Translations under genes and position numbers: made by a program | Part shown: piece after piece, positions 1-11,697 of the stretch | How positions within the stretch are numbered: position 1 is the stretch's first letter | Layout: the number at the start of each line of letters is the position of its first letter | The notes under the pieces: model-generated | What the model was told of the DNA's origin: nothing | Database searches by the model: none | What the model saw: only the letters and a program-made list of their open reading frames with translations | From: Hydrangea macrophylla | Taxonomy: Eukaryota; Streptophyta; Magnoliopsida; Cornales; Hydrangeaceae | Assembly (NCBI GenBank): GCA_033977485.1 | Contig: CM066991.1 | Coordinates: 129,909,999 to 129,973,998, forward strand | DNA length: 64,000 bases | Reading direction: 5' to 3'

Positions 1-782
1 TTCTTGGCCATGGATTTGGTTCCCATTTCTGTGGTGGGATTTCTCCCGTTGCTCCGGGGATTCTGTATCTACGTGTCTATCGGTCCATTAGAGATATCAT
101 GTTCTTAACAGAAGAAATAGTTTCTCTCTTGATGCATTCTGTGAAGGAAATAGTGTCTAGTGGGCTTCCCAAAGAGAGAGTAGAGAAGATAAAGAAACCA
201 AAGAATGGATTAAAATGTGGGCAAGTTTCACTTGCTTCCGCAATGACCAGGGTCAAACTTGCAGCCTCACTTGGGGCTTCTTTAGTATGGTTATCTGGTG
301 GATTAGGGCTAGTTCAGTCGTTGATAAAGGAAACTCTACCTTCTTGGTTTATATCGGTTCACGGATCTGATCCAGAAGAAGGGTCGGGAGGTATGGTTGC
401 TATGCTTGGAGGGTATGCACTTGCATACTTTGCCGTTCTTTGTGGAGCTTTTGCTTGGGGTGTGGACTCGTACTCATCGGCTTCAAAGAGGGGTCCGAGA
501 ATCCTAGGGAGGCACATGGAATTCATAGCTGGTGCTCTTGATGGGAAAATATCGGTTGGTTGTGATTGGGGCACTTGGCGAGCTTACGTGTCGGGATTTG
601 TGAGCATGATGGTTGGTTGCACGCCAAGTTGGGTGTTGGAGGTGGATGTTGAGGTGCTGAAGAGAGTGTGTAGAGGGCTGACGCAATGGAATGAGGAAGA
701 GCTTGCTCTTGCTCTACTGGGGGCTGGTGGGGTTAGTACAATGGGTGCAGCTGTTGAACTGATCATTGAAACTGAGATATAG
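1..782 (+). CDS. MED33: Mediator complex subunit 33 (MED33A/B, REF4/RFR1-like), C-terminal part of last exon
   Basis: The frame that includes position 3 is open from the window edge to the TAG stop at 780-782, giving about 259 residues of a protein whose family is normally about 1,300. I recognise the conserved REF4/MED33 C-terminus: a stretch around VYRSIRDIMFLTEEIVSLL, then hydrophobic Gly/Ala-rich helices, then HMEFIAGALDGKISVGCDWG, YVSGFVSMMVGCTPSWVLEV and WNEEELALALLG. MED33 is a tail-module subunit of the nuclear Mediator complex that bridges regulators and RNA polymerase II. In Arabidopsis REF4/RFR1 restrain phenylpropanoid biosynthesis. The first in-frame ATG (99) is internal and not the true start, because coding similarity continues upstream of it. 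No frameshift or stop is seen in the visible part, so this looks like a functional gene. Whether it is the A or B paralogue cannot be told. Confidence 0.93.
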   Translation, partial: LGHGFGSHFCGGISPVAPGILYLRVYRSIRDIMFLTEEIVSLLMHSVKEIVSSGLPKERVEKIKKPKNGLKCGQVSLASAMTRVKLAASLGASLVWLSGGLGLVQSLIKETLPSWFISVHGSDPEEGSGGMVAMLGGYALAYFAVLCGAFAWGVDSYSSASKRGPRILGRHMEFIAGALDGKISVGCDWGTWRAYVSGFVSMMVGCTPSWVLEVDVEVLKRVCRGLTQWNEEELALALLGAGGVSTMGAAVELIIETEI

Positions 783-1008
783 CCTCTTTTTTTTCTTCTT
801 TAATTTTTCCTCCTCCCATGGAATTTTTTGTAGATTGGTGATTGTGATTTATAGAATGTAAATTAACTGTTTCTTGTAGGAAGGTTTGTGCACAATGTTG
901 GTTTAGTAATCTACATTTGTGTAGCTTTTTTATTTTATTTATTTTTTTTACTACATCGGAGAATTCGTGCCTTAAAAATAACTCAACTAGTTCTTTATCA
1001 AAGGAGTT
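783..1008 (+). other. MED33 3' flank / 3' UTR
   Basis: AT-rich sequence directly after the MED33 stop with T-rich runs (around 785-800 and 925-950). It is probably the 3' UTR and terminator. I see no canonical AATAAA close to the stop and no other coding sequence. Confidence 0.5.
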
Positions 1009-1182
1009 GTGCTATATATGCTTTCCAAATGTGGTACTAAAACATGTGGTAGTGACCCACTTGATTCTTATTGGAGGATATTGAAATGGTCCCAGCATTA
1101 TAGTAGATGGCCCATGTCACATGTGTTGGGAACCACAATTGAGAAGCATATCATTACTCTTATGCTACACCATTGTGAACAG
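1009..1182. repeat. MITE-like repeat, left copy (unit A)
   Basis: This stretch matches 16794-17095 in the same orientation. Shared segments include ATTGAAATGGTCCCA, ATGTGTTGGGAACCACAATT and CATATCATTACTCTTATGC. The left copy has about 20 extra bases after GGTCCCA. The copy at 16794 is split by a 146-bp insertion, while this copy keeps the uninterrupted site at about 1155-1165. It ends in TGCTACACCATTGT, the same kind of end as nearby Harbinger termini, so it is probably a Harbinger-derived MITE. It flanks the left end of the large Harbinger interval. Confidence 0.6.
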
Positions 1183-1649
1183 TTAGAGCTACTAGAATGG
1201 TGTAGTTGCATAGGGTAAATTACGGTAGTTTATGTATTGGTTGGCTGCAGTGGTGTAGCTTAAATGGTAAAGTAGGGCAAATTAGTATAGCCAAATTTAA
1301 GTTTACCTACAACAAATTTTTTTACCATGCACACAAACGGTAGGGGGAAAGTCGTATGCCAATTGAGCTGACAGACAGTCTGCCGTTTGGAAAGAACTGG
1401 CAGACACACTGTCATTTGGGCAGAACCGGCAAACCCACCGCCGGTTTGAAAATTATTGACCGACATTGTATCCGCCATTTGGGTTGTATTCGTTCATATT
1501 ATTCATATTATCGTTGGCTCAACAGTTATATATTGATACATCAGTATATATAGAACCTCCCTCATTTGAATTACATTACAAAAATTACATTCATCAACAT
1601 CCTCATTTCATTCTTTCATTTTGTGAACAATTGTGTTGTATTCTCAAAT

Positions 1650-2641
1650 ATGGCTGAACGTGCTTCACGTGTTAGACAGGTGAATATGAGAGCATTTGAA
1701 GATGTAAGTTTGTGTCATACATATGTGAGCGTAAGTACAAATCCAATAGTTGGCAATAGTCTGCCAGGAGCGACGTTTTGGAACACTGTCCAATCGGAGT
1801 ACACTGCTCATTCTAAAATTGAAGTTAAACGAAACAATGGAAGTCTACAATCACGTTTTTCAACTATATCACAAGCGTCATGATATACGCATTGAAGATT
1901 GCACATGTTTATAGCTTAATTCAAGGTCGCGGATCAAATGAAGTTGATTGGGTAACAATTATCCTAAACTTGTGTACTGTTGTTTGTTGTTAGTATACTA
2001 ACTTAGTAAACATTTGAATAATGTTGCAGATAAATCGTGCCCGCATGTTATACCAACAACAAGCAAAAAAACCTTTTACATTTGACAATTGTTATCAAAT
2101 TTTGAAGGAACTACCGAAATTCGATCCAAGTACTAAAAAGATTAACACCCAAAATTTCTCGACTGATGGTAATGAAACATCATTGCCAGGCACTCCAACT
2201 ACTCCGATGGGCATTACCAACCTGAGTGATGATTCTCCAATTGACATCGAAGGCCCATCAAACAGACCAGCAGATAGAAAATGAGAGAAACAACAAAAAA
2301 AGAAGAAAGGCAAGGGTAAACAGTGTCGCTGCCAACACTGCTGTTCTCAAGAGTGTTGAGAAATTCACTAATGACTATGCATTAAGAGTGGAGGAAAATC
2401 GGTAATCAAGAATGTGTTTCGAGAATCATATGGAAGAGCTCATAATTTGTGGAAAGCGGAGATGGAAATTAATACACGCAAAGAGGAGGAGCTCCTAGCC
2501 ATTAGGGAGGACGAGATTGCAACTAAAGAACTAAAAGAAGAAGACATGAGAATAACTACAGATACACGCAACATGACTGCGACCCAACAACAATTATTCA
2601 ATATCAAATTAGATGAGATAATCCAAAGGTGCCTCCGATAG
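1650..2641 (+). pseudogene. Harbinger ORF1: Myb/SANT-like DNA-binding protein (NAM-associated C-terminus), degenerate
   Basis: Three blocks on the + strand read as one ORF1-type protein. Block 1 (1650-1883) starts at an ATG and contains the trihelix/Myb-like stretch FWNTVQSEYTAHSK and LQSRFSTISQ. Block 2 (from about 2029, after a TTGCAG acceptor-like site) contains INRARMLYQQQ, KPFTFDNCYQILKELPKF and ends at a stop at 2282-2284. Block 3 (2414-2641) contains FRESYGRAHNLWKAEMEI and a charged helix rich in Glu and Arg. This is the layout of plant 'glutathione S-transferase T3-like' or NAM-associated proteins, which are the Harbinger ORF1 partner that binds element ends. Block 1 ends in a stop and frame changes separate the blocks. 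The gene lies tail-to-tail with the transposase at 2787. Confidence 0.72.
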
Positions 2642-3295
2642 CAACAAGGACCAAGATCATCTTCTGGTCCATATTAAATCTATCTAATATTGAAATCATT
2701 TTCTAGTCCTTTTATTCTATTATGTTATTGTAATTCGTACTTTTAATGAAATAAAACATAAAAGCAACATGCATTTAGTAAATACTTCAAAGTTGTTGTT
2801 GAGCATGCATTCCCCATATATGCTCAGCTAGATCATCACGTAATTGATGGTTAATTTGTTTGTTGCGCATTTTTGCATCGCGTACCATGTACTCGTAGAA
2901 TTTCTTTGAAAGGTCCCGCGTGATTTCATGCATTGCCTCACTGTTATCGTATTCTGCACGCTAATTGTAATCACGCCATTCATCCTCGATGATTATATTA
3001 TGCATAATAATTCACACTTTCATTATGATGGCAAGTGCCTCTTTGTTCCATAACTTCGCAGGCGAATGGACGAATGTAGAACAACTCTGTCGAATACCAA
3101 AAGCACGCTCAACGTTTTTACGCGCACTAATATTCACAAAACACTTTTTGTTTTTATGTTATTGGGGTTTCATAACTTTTAAAATTGTTGCAAAATTTGG
3201 GTAAATACCGTCTGCAAGAAAGTAACCCATGTCGTAATTATGGCCATTTACTATGTACAGAAGTGGTGGAGAACAACTATGCAACAGGTCTTTCT

Positions 3296-3624
3296 TGTAA
3301 GGCCCAGCCCATTCAACTCTTTAAAACTCAGGTGTTAAGGAGAGGGGAGCTAAAACCTTATAAATCATACATAGGTGCCATAAATGGGCGATGTAGGACA
3401 TTCCAACATACCCCCTGAACCGCAGGAGCCGGGCACTCGGCATACCCTGGAGCACAGCAGCCGGACACTCGGCACGCTGGAAGAAAAGACTAATCAAGCT
3501 CTGATACCACTTGTAAGGCCTAACCCATTCAACTCCTTAAAACCCAGGTGTTAAGAAGAGGGGAGCTAAAGCCTTATAAATCGCACAGAGGGGCCATAAA
3601 TGGGCGATGTGGGACATTCCAACA
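3296..3624 (-). mobile_element. TRIM retrotransposon (113-bp LTRs) inside the Harbinger transposase
   Basis: Two direct repeats of 113 bp (3296-3408 and 3512-3624) differ at scattered positions. On the - strand each starts TGTTGGAATGTCC and ends GGCCTTACA or GGCCTTACA-like. Between them, next to the 3512 repeat, complement(3498-3509) reads TGGTATCAGAGC, a primer-binding site for initiator tRNA-Met. Next to the other repeat is a purine run (CAGGGGGTA on the - strand). LTR-PBS-PPT-LTR in about 330 bp without coding capacity defines a TRIM. GTCTT occurs just after the right end and again three bases before the left end, which may be an imperfect target duplication. Confidence 0.88.
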
Positions 3625-4190
3625 GTCTTCAAAGACATTAGACCGGTGAAGCATGTTCAAGTCATTACGACTTCCTAGCATTCTGAAGAAAGATCTCCGT
3701 ATCCATGTGTCGTATGATGCTACCGCTTTGAGTATCAATGTGGGCGCATGTTTGTGGCCAGTAGACTGCCCATGCATACCAAGCGGTAGGACAATTTTCC
3801 ATACCCAATGCATGCAATCAATGCTCCCCAGCATCCCCAGGAATCCACGTCTTGTGTTCTCTACAGTAAGGCGCACTACGTTTGCTTGTGAAGGCGCTCT
3901 ACAAAACTCCGCCCCAAATTTAGCTACAATAGCAACACAACTTTTTTACTGTTAGAAGGATTGTTGACTCACCCATACATAGGTATTCCCTCCATATGTC
4001 TGCTGATGCGCCATACGCAAAGCACTGTAGGGCTGCAACAATCTTTTGGTGAGAGCTCAAGCCCTATAGTTGTACTGCATCATGCCGTTGTCCAAAATAG
4101 TCGTCGTACTCGGTTATGCCTTGAAGAATACGATTGAATAGACTTTGTTGCATACGGGATCGATGTCGGAATACATAGTCTGTGTACGTT

Positions 4191-6528
4191 TGTCACACCC
4201 CAACCTGCCTCAGTCGGATTAGGACACGTGTAACAAGCCCACTCATCAAATTATCCTCAAAGAACCAAGAAAAACAAGAATTAGACCTCTTAAAAGAAGT
4301 TTCTTGACACAAAACAGCCTCAATGCTAAAATGGTCATTAATAAAGTATAGCTAAATTTTACATCAAAAGAGAGATCTTTGAGTCCCGATTCCAACGCAA
4401 AAAATGGCGGGCGAATCCAAATTTTCTAGAAAGAGTTATGTCTGTTTCCGTAAAAGTCAATGGTCTGAAATTTTATACGCGGATCGATCAGCCCTTTAAG
4501 TCGGATCAATCCGATTTAAGCAGTTTCTCGCAGAATGTCCCCCAAGAGGTTCAGATCGATTCGCCCTTTGACCCGGATCGATCAGGGTTCTGCAGAATGC
4601 AATGTTGCTGCTAAAAATCATGTTTTTACATGTCCAAACCATACCAAATCAAAACCAAACCAAATAGAGACATCAAAAACTATTTCAAAACTAATTCTAA
4701 GTGTCTCCAAACTATAACTAAACCGCATAAGAGTTTCAAAAATCATTTTCCAACACTTGATTAACTATACACATACTCAAAACTCATAATGCTCCAAGTA
4801 GGATCTTAAGTAAACATCAAAACAACATTTTCTAACCCAACATGAATATAAGCACTCAAACAAAAGGATCTAACTTTTATTTATACCAAGTTACTCAAGT
4901 TTCATCCCAAACCTTTACAACTTGTCCCTTATAAGCACAACACCTTAATATACGACATCACCAACATTCATAACCCAACTTGACATATTGCAAGTCTTCC
5001 AAAACATAAGTTGTATATACAGCTCCAAAACAAAAGTTATGCTAGGGCCTTAACCATCTAAGTACATAAGCATATCTATACGTTTACAACATCCAAAACA
5101 CAACCCGACGTGCTGGTCATTTCCTCTCCTCCTCCCATGCCGTACCTGCGGTGGTTATTCAATAACCACAACAGAAAAATAATATTCATTTACGCTTTCG
5201 CTTAGTGAGAGAACTAATCATGCTATTGGAATGCTCAACATGTAAATGCAACAATTATCATAAACATCATCAAAATGATCTCTGGAAAGTCAAGCAACTC
5301 CAGCTACCACCCCCGGGTCCGTCTTGCCTAAAATCTTCCTCACTCTTTTGTCGCATATAGCATCTCTTTCACACTTGTGACCCTAAAGGCGTCACCGTCA
5401 TTTCATTGTGGTCGTCACCACGCTCCACTCTTGAGGGCCTTTTTATTCCTTACATATGAGACCTATAAATAGTGGATACTACTTAACTTCCTTTGATCCA
5501 CATAGGCATATAAGCAACTTATCATATAAGCATAACAAATCACACCATTGACATGTTTTTCAACAAATTCATCATCATTTAACCATATAAGCATGAATTA
5601 AGAAATATTTGCTAATAATTACTACATTAACATATTTAAACACCCAATTTTGGAATTAGAACACTCACCTCTTCGATTCTTAGCCAATTTACTCCTAAAA
5701 TCCAATTCCAAGCTAGAATCTTGCCCAATTCTTGTTCTAGAGTTAATCCTACATGATTTTTATACATCAATTTCTAACAATCAAGAATGGTAATCGAAAA
5801 AACGTTACTGAAAATGAAAACAAAGGATGTGTATGTGATCCTCTTACCTCTACGAGTCCAAATATGGTCTCACATGGTGAATCCAATGTCGGACAACGTC
5901 AAATGTTCGGCAACAACCCTGTCGTTTTCGTTCCCCCCTTCTCTACCTAGCTTTCACTCTTAATCTATTGTAAATGACTCTAATGAGTCATCATCAACCT
6001 TTTCCAAGAGATATCCATCTCTTTTCTCCAAATTTTCATTTACCTCCCCCAACTTTTCTAAGTGTTTATTATGAAACCCCCATGTTAATTGTGTTATCTA
6101 CCCACCTTTTTTTAAATGGATTTAATCTAAGTCCCGCGTGGATCCCAAATTTGGTCCCACATATAATATGAGGTTTCTATAAAACCTACCAATTATGAAC
6201 TATTTTCAAATACGCCTTCACTTGGGTACCTAAACTGGTCCCCTTTACTTATCATAAAACATAATAATATCTATAAACATTTAAACAAGTACTCATATAA
6301 GCATATGATGAGATCAAAATGCAAATTATTTTACCTAGACCCTCATTGGGCTCCACTCTTATACCAGTTCTATTTATCACAAGACTTTCATCCGTGTCTG
6401 CATTTGAACAGCCTTTTCACATGTGGGTTCATATCACCACCTTAAACCATCTTATATATACATTAATTGTCTTTAATTAACACGTATTAATACCATATTA
6501 AGCTTCTTTTCCGGGTACGGGTGTTACA
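4191..6528 (-). mobile_element. Gypsy (Tekay/Del-like) solo LTR, reverse orientation, TSD ACGTT
   Basis: The segment starts TGTCACACCCC and ends ACGGGTGTTACA, the reverse complement of LTR ends TGTAACACCC...GGTGTGACA seen in the full Gypsy element at 47647. ACGTT lies on both sides (4186-4190 and 6529-6533), a perfect 5-bp target duplication, and the Harbinger transposase frame resumes across it. There is no PBS, PPT or coding sequence inside, so this is a solo LTR of 2,338 bp left by LTR-LTR recombination. It contains GGATCGATC-type palindromes near 4480-4590, as do the other Gypsy LTRs in this window. Confidence 0.92.
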
Positions 6529-6779
6529 ACGTTAGTTCAACTGCGAAGTAGTCTTGCCAAAGCTGTATGTGCCCTTCTGCACTTTGTCGGTTTATGATGT
6601 ACTGACTTCTTAGCTTTGAACTATCACGTATTATGTTAAGCTACCCTTCCACATTTGTGTTTCCATAAAGATTATTGCGGCTTCATCATCATCACTTGTA
6701 AATGTAGCATTATTGAACGATGAGAATGTCTGCTAAATTGCTATCACCCATTACGTTATAGATTATGAGATATGTTGGA

Positions 6780-7384
6780 AAGAATGGGTGTGTATTGGTG
6801 CAACAACCAATGGTTAGTCATACTATCCTATATATATAGCCAACTGCATTTTGATGTCTTGTAAAATAGTTACGTTTTAGTTAGAAGTAACCGTTGTGAT
6901 TATAGTCGTTACTAATTTATTTACCTACTACTATCCTATATATACCCGTTATTTTATTTATCAACTACTGCTATATAGCCATTGTTTGCAACATTATTTA
7001 CAAGTTAGTCAATTGTAAATACAAATAAACTTATCAACAGGTTTTGAACTATAACCATTGTGAACAAATGCAATTAGGTTGTGAATTATATATAGCCGTT
7101 GTGAACATGTAAAATGCGACCAACATGCAGTGAATATAGCTGTTGTGAACACGTTTTACAATGCTTACATTAAGGTAATATGTTTATATATAAACTACCA
7201 CCAACCACATTTTTATTTAGTACATTTAGCCGTTGTGAGATTCCACAATTCTTTCAAATTCACGTACCGACTAGTCACGAAATTGATTCCTCACAGCATT
7301 GTAAAATACATCATATGGACTCACATGGTCTGGTATCCTGTTCGACGTATCACCAAGGTTGATAGGGGAAAAGGTAGGTGGGTA
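6780..7384. repeat. Dispersed short repeats (TATAGCCGTTGTGAAC type) upstream of the transposase
   Basis: Just 5' of the transposase (which reads leftwards), a motif close to TATAGCCGTTGTGAAC recurs: about 6970 (TATAGCCATTGTTTGC), 7050 (TATAACCATTGTGAAC), 7090 (TATAGCCGTTGTGAAC), 7135 (TATAGCTGTTGTGAAC) and 7225 (TTTAGCCGTTGTGAG), with weaker copies near 6880. All have the same orientation and irregular spacing. They could be subterminal or promoter motifs of the Harbinger element. No coding sequence is recognised here. Confidence 0.5.
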
Positions 7385-8375
7385 TGTAGATACCTCATTT
7401 TGTCGGCTAACAGATTTAGGAGGCCACAAGCATGTTAAACCTTGATGATTAGAAATATCGAATTTTTAGAGATTGCCTCTACCTCTCAAGAATTGGCAGA
7501 AATAATCAAAATGCCCTTAAAAAAACAAAACCCTCCGAATTGGCCCAAAAGCTCATAAATCATTCGATGTCATTCAAAATAAATAGAAAAGTATTTTAAA
7601 AAGAGAAACATTTGAAAAATCAGCTCCCGGAAGTCCCCGTTTGACTAGTTTGGCCTTTTGACCGAAATTTTTCGAAATCGCCCGGAAGCTTGGAAATTAT
7701 TCTAAATCATGTGAAAAATCTTAAAATATATTTTAAAAGAAAATCGGACAGAAATGTCAGTCTTCGGAGGCTCCCAGAACTTCTTAAAATTTCTTAGAAA
7801 TGCACAGTTTGACTGATTTGACTGCAAGTTTGACCAAAAGTCAAAGTCATATTTTTAACATTGAAATATTTTTATCAAATACTAGAGGTCAATAACTTTC
7901 CAACGGTATATCGCACATAATTTTTGGACTTAAATAAATTTGTTATGAATTTCTGAAGGTGAAAAGGTGATCAAATCGGCTTTTATCGCGAATACCACAA
8001 AACTTTTCAAAGTGACCCAACTTTAAACTTTTTTTATGGAAATTACATCTCAATACCTTTCCAATGGTATATCACAAGCTCGATTTGGATTTCGTATGAA
8101 TATTTTGTGAATTTTGGAAGAAATAGGGTGGTTTCGCAAATTCTGGGAGTTCTGGGGGTGTAAATGCAAAATCTAGTCAACTGGGTGGTTGACTGTCATG
8201 GCAGCACTGGATGAGTGCCGCAGCGGCACTTTGAGTGATTTTTCATTTTTTTTTTGATTAATTTTTGGGTTTTAATTCATATTTTCAATTAACAAAACGA
8301 CACAGTTTTGATATTCTGAACATTTTGGACCAATTAGAGATTTTTCAAAATCCAAAATACCTCCCCAAGTTAGCC

Positions 8376-8386
8376 TATAAAAGAGA
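8376..8386 (+). promoter_or_regulatory. TATA box of the Tat-type LTR
   Basis: CTATAAAAGAG is followed about 60 bp downstream by GAGAGAGAAATAGAGAG, an arrangement typical of plant LTR U3/R junctions. No host gene lies downstream. Confidence 0.4.
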
Positions 8387-8846
8387 CCCTTTGGCTTCCA
8401 TTTTAAGAGGACTTGAGGTGTTTAGTAGAAACTTAGAATCTCCAAAGAGAGAGAAATAGAGAGTTAGGGAGAAATAGAGAGAGGAATAGTAATTTCCTTT
8501 CTTCAAAATCCAATCAAACTATGAGTTTCAACTAGTTTTCTCAAAACTAAGCTTGTGCTTTCAAGCTTTCAATCCATCTTCTTCACATCATTTGAGTTTC
8601 CAATGAGTTAGAGAGTGATGTACAGCCACATACACATATATGAGAGGTTGAATGCTTGTGGTTTCACTATTGAAAATTCATTGACTATCTACTTGTTCTT
8701 CCTTCCTAATCCCATTTCTATTTCTATTTTTATTTATCATACTTGCATCATCTCTCCCTCAACCTCATTTCTATTTTGATTTCTTCTTGTTGGAGAATAA
8801 AAAAAAATAATACCTTCAAAAGAATCCACTAGTAATATAATTTCCG

Positions 8847-9068
8847 TCAATTCCACCAAAATCGAATCAAACCGATAATAAGGTGACTGAGATGAGGCGC
8901 AAAGCTCTCTTGAGATGATACGCGCCCTCTACGAGTAATACCCGGTGCAGTAGGAAATAGCACGCCATCTCCGGGATACAACAGCCCGGCCACCCTTGCC
9001 ATACGCCCATCAAGTCTGCACAACTTGATATGGCAAGAAACTTGCCCTCTAGTGCCTTCTTTACCCAA
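8847..9068. other. GC-richer unidentified block inside the Tat-type LTR
   Basis: This block is clearly richer in G+C than its AT-rich surroundings. It is open on the - strand for 73 codons (with the motifs GLLYPGDGVLFPTAPG and RGRVSSQ). I do not recognise the product. It could be a captured gene fragment or part of the LTR. Confidence 0.25.
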
Positions 9069-9741
9069 TAATATAAAAAATCAAATATATCTATATATTT
9101 ACTGGCTGAAAAGTAACCTCAAGAAGGAGATACAGAATGTACCACTCTCTCCACACGTAAATACACATGTCTGTATGTATATATATCTACTTGCTTCAAT
9201 ACATTTCATAGCCTTTTCAAAAAACTGACATTCAGTAGCTTTAACCATTGTAACCAATGAATATAAAACCACTGTTTTCTATGAATGTGCAAAAACCGTT
9301 GGGTAAAATGTATAGCAGCAAATGCATTAATTCATCCATTGGATATAAGATGATTAAATGTTATGTTGAGTACTAAAGTCTTTAAATAAATAAATAAAAA
9401 CGTGTGAAAACTTTCAACTAAGAGTTTATATAAGTACATATATATATATATCTCATTATTTTATTAAAATATTCCAACACTTCTTCTTCCAAGTTCTTGA
9501 GGTTTCAAGTGTTAAGAGGATGTTCTATATGGTTACTTCATCTTCTCAAGTGTTTAGATTCAAGATTTGAACTCCTCTTTCATAGCCCCAATCAAAACCA
9601 AGTAGTTTTCTAAAAGGAAAAGTCCATTTTCTGCAGAATCTCAAAACAGTGAACAATCTGAGTTCAAACATTTATCTTGAATTAAATACTTGAGGTATGA
9701 TGATAAAACCACTTGGAAAGCCTTATTAATACATCATAGCT

Positions 9742-11692
9742 TGTAACACCCGCTCCCGCGATTTATATTTAATATTGCTTTAGCATGCATAATCATAAGT
9801 TAATGATAATTATAGTGTTATGTGGCGCATATTGGAAGTGGATTTAACTCACTAAGTTGTTTTTGGGTGTCCAATTGGGAACCCAAATTTGGCCAGTATG
9901 ACAATCCCAAGTTGGGATATGTGTTGATAGGTCCCACTTGAGATGAGACAATAATATGTGGAACACCCTAGCTATGTGCCTAAATGTTTATTAAGGCTTA
10001 AATGATTTATTATTTTATTGTTAATAATATCATGTTATTAGGTAGTGACCACTTTTGGGGTTAACTAGGGGTACCTTTGTGAGCACAAATTGAACAGCTA
10101 CATAATTAGTAGGTTAATTAGCAACTTCATATAATTATATGGGACCCATGCGAGACATAGACAAATACTCATTTAGGTTTGGGATAATTTTAGTACAATT
10201 TCTTAATTAGTAGGGGCGTAACTGCAAAACTAGCAAACTAGTGGGGGTTTCATAATAAAATAGAAAAACATATATAATCAAGCCACCTAGGAGGAGGATG
10301 ACTCCTCATTATATTTTGTTCCAATATCGGGTGTAGACGTACAGAGACAAAGACGAGAATTTCAACAACGTTGACGTTGATGTTCACGACAACGGTTGAT
10401 GTGTTGAACGACGTCGGTTTTTAAAACAGGCTATATATTCGAACTCCTGGAGGTGAGACTAGCGTTTTGGTACTAATTTGGTTTAGTTCTGTGATAATTT
10501 TTCCGCGACCTATTTTGGGATTTTAGCTCATAACTTATATTTTTTATATAGGATTTGTACCTGGTTCTTAATAGGGCTTTAATCTCACAATTAGGAGTGA
10601 AACCCAAGAGGTGAGTGATTTTAATTTTGACATTTGGATGATTTTCATGTTGGGTTCAATTATAATGCCAAAGCATGTCTAATTAGCGTAATTTAATTTA
10701 TTTAATTTATTATTGGACAAAATTCATGTGGTTAAATTAGGCCCAATTTATTTGTGAAAGCACAGTGTAATGATTTAATGAGCATGTTGAGTTGCCTATT
10801 TGGGTCAATGGAAATTGCTAGTTCTATACCATCATGAGGTAATCTTTGTGGTGACGACCACGGCCGCCAGAGGCCTATGGGACCGCACGTGTAAGGGCGT
10901 GGGTCATGACTAGTCACGTGGGCTTGGGGAGTGGAGCCGCGGGCTAGCTGGTAGTGGTGAGAGTGAACTAGTAATTGCCAGAGACTATAGTTCTTTGTAA
11001 TATGTTGAATTGAGCGTGTTTATTATCCATAGTCATGATTAGCATTACTCATTAAGCATATAGCTTATATATTGCAATGGTTATTGAATAACCATCGTAG
11101 GTGATCGCGGCGAGGAATCGAGGAAGTGAGCTGGGAAGTGGCTTGGCTAGCTTATGGGTTTTGGGAGTTGTTGTAACATTGTTAATAGTTACCTGGCTTT
11201 TTAATTTGAAGCTTGCAATATAGTTGTAATTAATAAGTTTTAATCTGGAGTATAGTATGAGTCGTACTTTGGTTGGTTTAAGACTTATGTAATATTTCTA
11301 GTTAAGCTTTATATTTTAGTTGGATCTTTAAATCATGTAATAACCAGCTTGTATGTTTTAGCTCGTGTTTTTCATGAGGAGTTGTTATCTCTGGGATTGA
11401 ATAAATTGGTTGTATCTAATACTAGTGTCGTTGATTTGAGACATCTGAACTTGGGATTTATTTATTGGGTTGGTTGTAAATGGTTATATTTAGTACTTTT
11501 CTTAAAGTGTTTTAAACTCTTGCTAAAACAGGGCTTTTGGCTGATTGCAAAGGCAGGATTTTGTCCGTTCTTGGTTGAGCTTATTTGGTTTAAGCTTATT
11601 TTAAATTTATTTTGGAACTTTAATGACTTGAGTTAAGCCTTGGTGGCGTGCCACGTGTCCTAGGACCATCTGGGTGGTTCCGGGGCGTGACA
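9742..11692 (+). mobile_element. Gypsy solo LTR, TSD TAGCT
   Basis: Starts TGTAACACCCGCTCCCGCG and ends GGTTCCGGGGCGTGACA, the same type of ends as the Tekay/Del-like LTRs elsewhere in the window. TAGCT flanks both sides (9737-9741 and 11693-11697), a perfect 5-bp TSD. The 1,951-bp segment has no PBS, PPT or gag-pol. Like the 47.6-kb LTR it carries the landmark GGTTATTGAATAACCATCG near 11080. It is nested in the Tat-type LTR. Confidence 0.9.
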
Positions 11693-11697
11693 TAGCT

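Larger units (their letters stand above)
2787..6730 (-). pseudogene. PIF/Harbinger DDE transposase (HARBI1-like nuclease), split by a TRIM and a solo LTR
   Basis: Read on the - strand, the N-terminal part lies at about 6530-6730 (INRQSAEGHIQLWQDYFAVEL). It resumes at 4190 with TYTDYVFRHRSRMQQSLFNR. The stretch AALQCFAYGASADIWREYL lies near 4050. The catalytic core at 3630-3876 holds MLGSIDCMHW (first Asp) and VASYDTWIRRSFF (second Asp). After the TRIM, GYFLADGIYPNFATI lies near 3200, a region with NVERAFGI near 3100, and the C-terminus ends at the TGA at 2787-2789. These are the landmarks of the plant Harbinger transposase family. A Gypsy solo LTR (4191-6528) interrupts the N-terminal third and a TRIM (3296-3624) interrupts the core. 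Several stops and frame changes confirm it is dead. Confidence 0.85.
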
